DNA from: CBDUQI01 sp965369325
GTDB taxonomy: Bacteria > Pseudomonadota > Gammaproteobacteria > Steroidobacterales > JBCBZW01
Reading direction: 5' to 3'
NCBI GenBank assembly: GCA_965369325.1
Contig: CBDUQI010000276.1
Span: 1 to 6,518 of the forward strand
DNA length: 6,518 nt
Within the stretch, counting starts at the first letter, position 1, and each line of letters begins with the position of its first letter. Below, one piece after another: positions 6,378 through 6,518 of the stretch. The notes beneath the pieces were generated by a model. That model made no database searches, was not told where the DNA came from, and saw nothing but the letters and a program-made list of their open reading frames with translations. Position numbers and translations under genes: made by a program.

Positions 6378-6518
6378 CTATGCAAATGAACTCCAGCCCA
6401 GGTCTCGAGCGGATTGAAAACGCGACGAGCAAACGACATCGTGGGCATGATTATCCAATTTGTTGAAAAGAGCGCGAAGCACGGGAAAACGCGGACCTGG
6501 GACCAGGGTTAGGCGTCG
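6378..6518. other. Downstream non-coding tail
   Basis: I find no supported gene here. Two very short + strand frames exist (28 codons from 6380, 21 codons from 6447), neither with a good ribosome binding site or a recognisable product. There is no stem followed by a T run, so no intrinsic terminator for the operon is visible before the window ends. CCTGG-GA-CCAGG at about 6496-6507 has arms too close together to form a hairpin. Confidence 0.5.

Noticed and set aside
6380..6466. 28-codon plus-strand frame after the beta-helix gene.
   Set aside because: No ribosome binding site, no hydrophobic or domain pattern, and too short to separate from chance.

Overview
The window is a GC-rich stretch carrying six genes, all on the + strand and packed almost end to end. 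It looks like one transcription unit whose promoter lies to the left of the window. No promoter, tRNA, rRNA, CRISPR array or insertion sequence can be supported. The organism is probably a gammaproteobacterium, perhaps marine. This is inferred from the long E. coli-type SppA, from the TatT-linked TRAP transporter, and from GC-rich coding with ATGA gene overlaps. The sequence contains no taxonomic marker.

Left part (1-3089): a tripartite TRAP transporter of the TPAT type (TPR-protein-associated TRAP). It consists of the C-terminal end of a TatT-family alpha-helical protein (1-231, cut by the window edge), a periplasmic DctP-type solute receptor (246-1280), a small DctQ-type membrane subunit (about 1294 or 1366 to 1833) and a large DctM-type permease (1830-3089). 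The two membrane genes overlap by ATGA. TatT and the receptor should meet the ligand in the periplasm, and DctQ/DctM should carry it across the inner membrane using an ion gradient. The ligand is unknown. The receptor has Trp165 where classical carboxylate-binding TRAP receptors have a conserved Arg, so the cargo may not be an ordinary C4-dicarboxylate or sialic acid.

Middle (3100-4950): a full-length 67-kDa-class signal peptide peptidase, SppA, starts 10 nt after the permease behind a strong Shine-Dalgarno sequence. Its Lys/Ser dyad (Lys200, Ser404) is intact.

Right part (5001-6377): a secreted right-handed parallel beta-helix protein with nine asparagine-turn rungs and a C-terminal DAGD...VDVGAFEY motif. 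Its activity is unknown. The last 141 nt (6378-6518) hold no supported gene and no clear terminator.

No wholly new system is obvious. The points most worth following are the atypical TRAP receptor, the linkage of a TPAT transporter to sppA and an uncharacterised beta-helix protein, and possible RNA structure at two gene starts.
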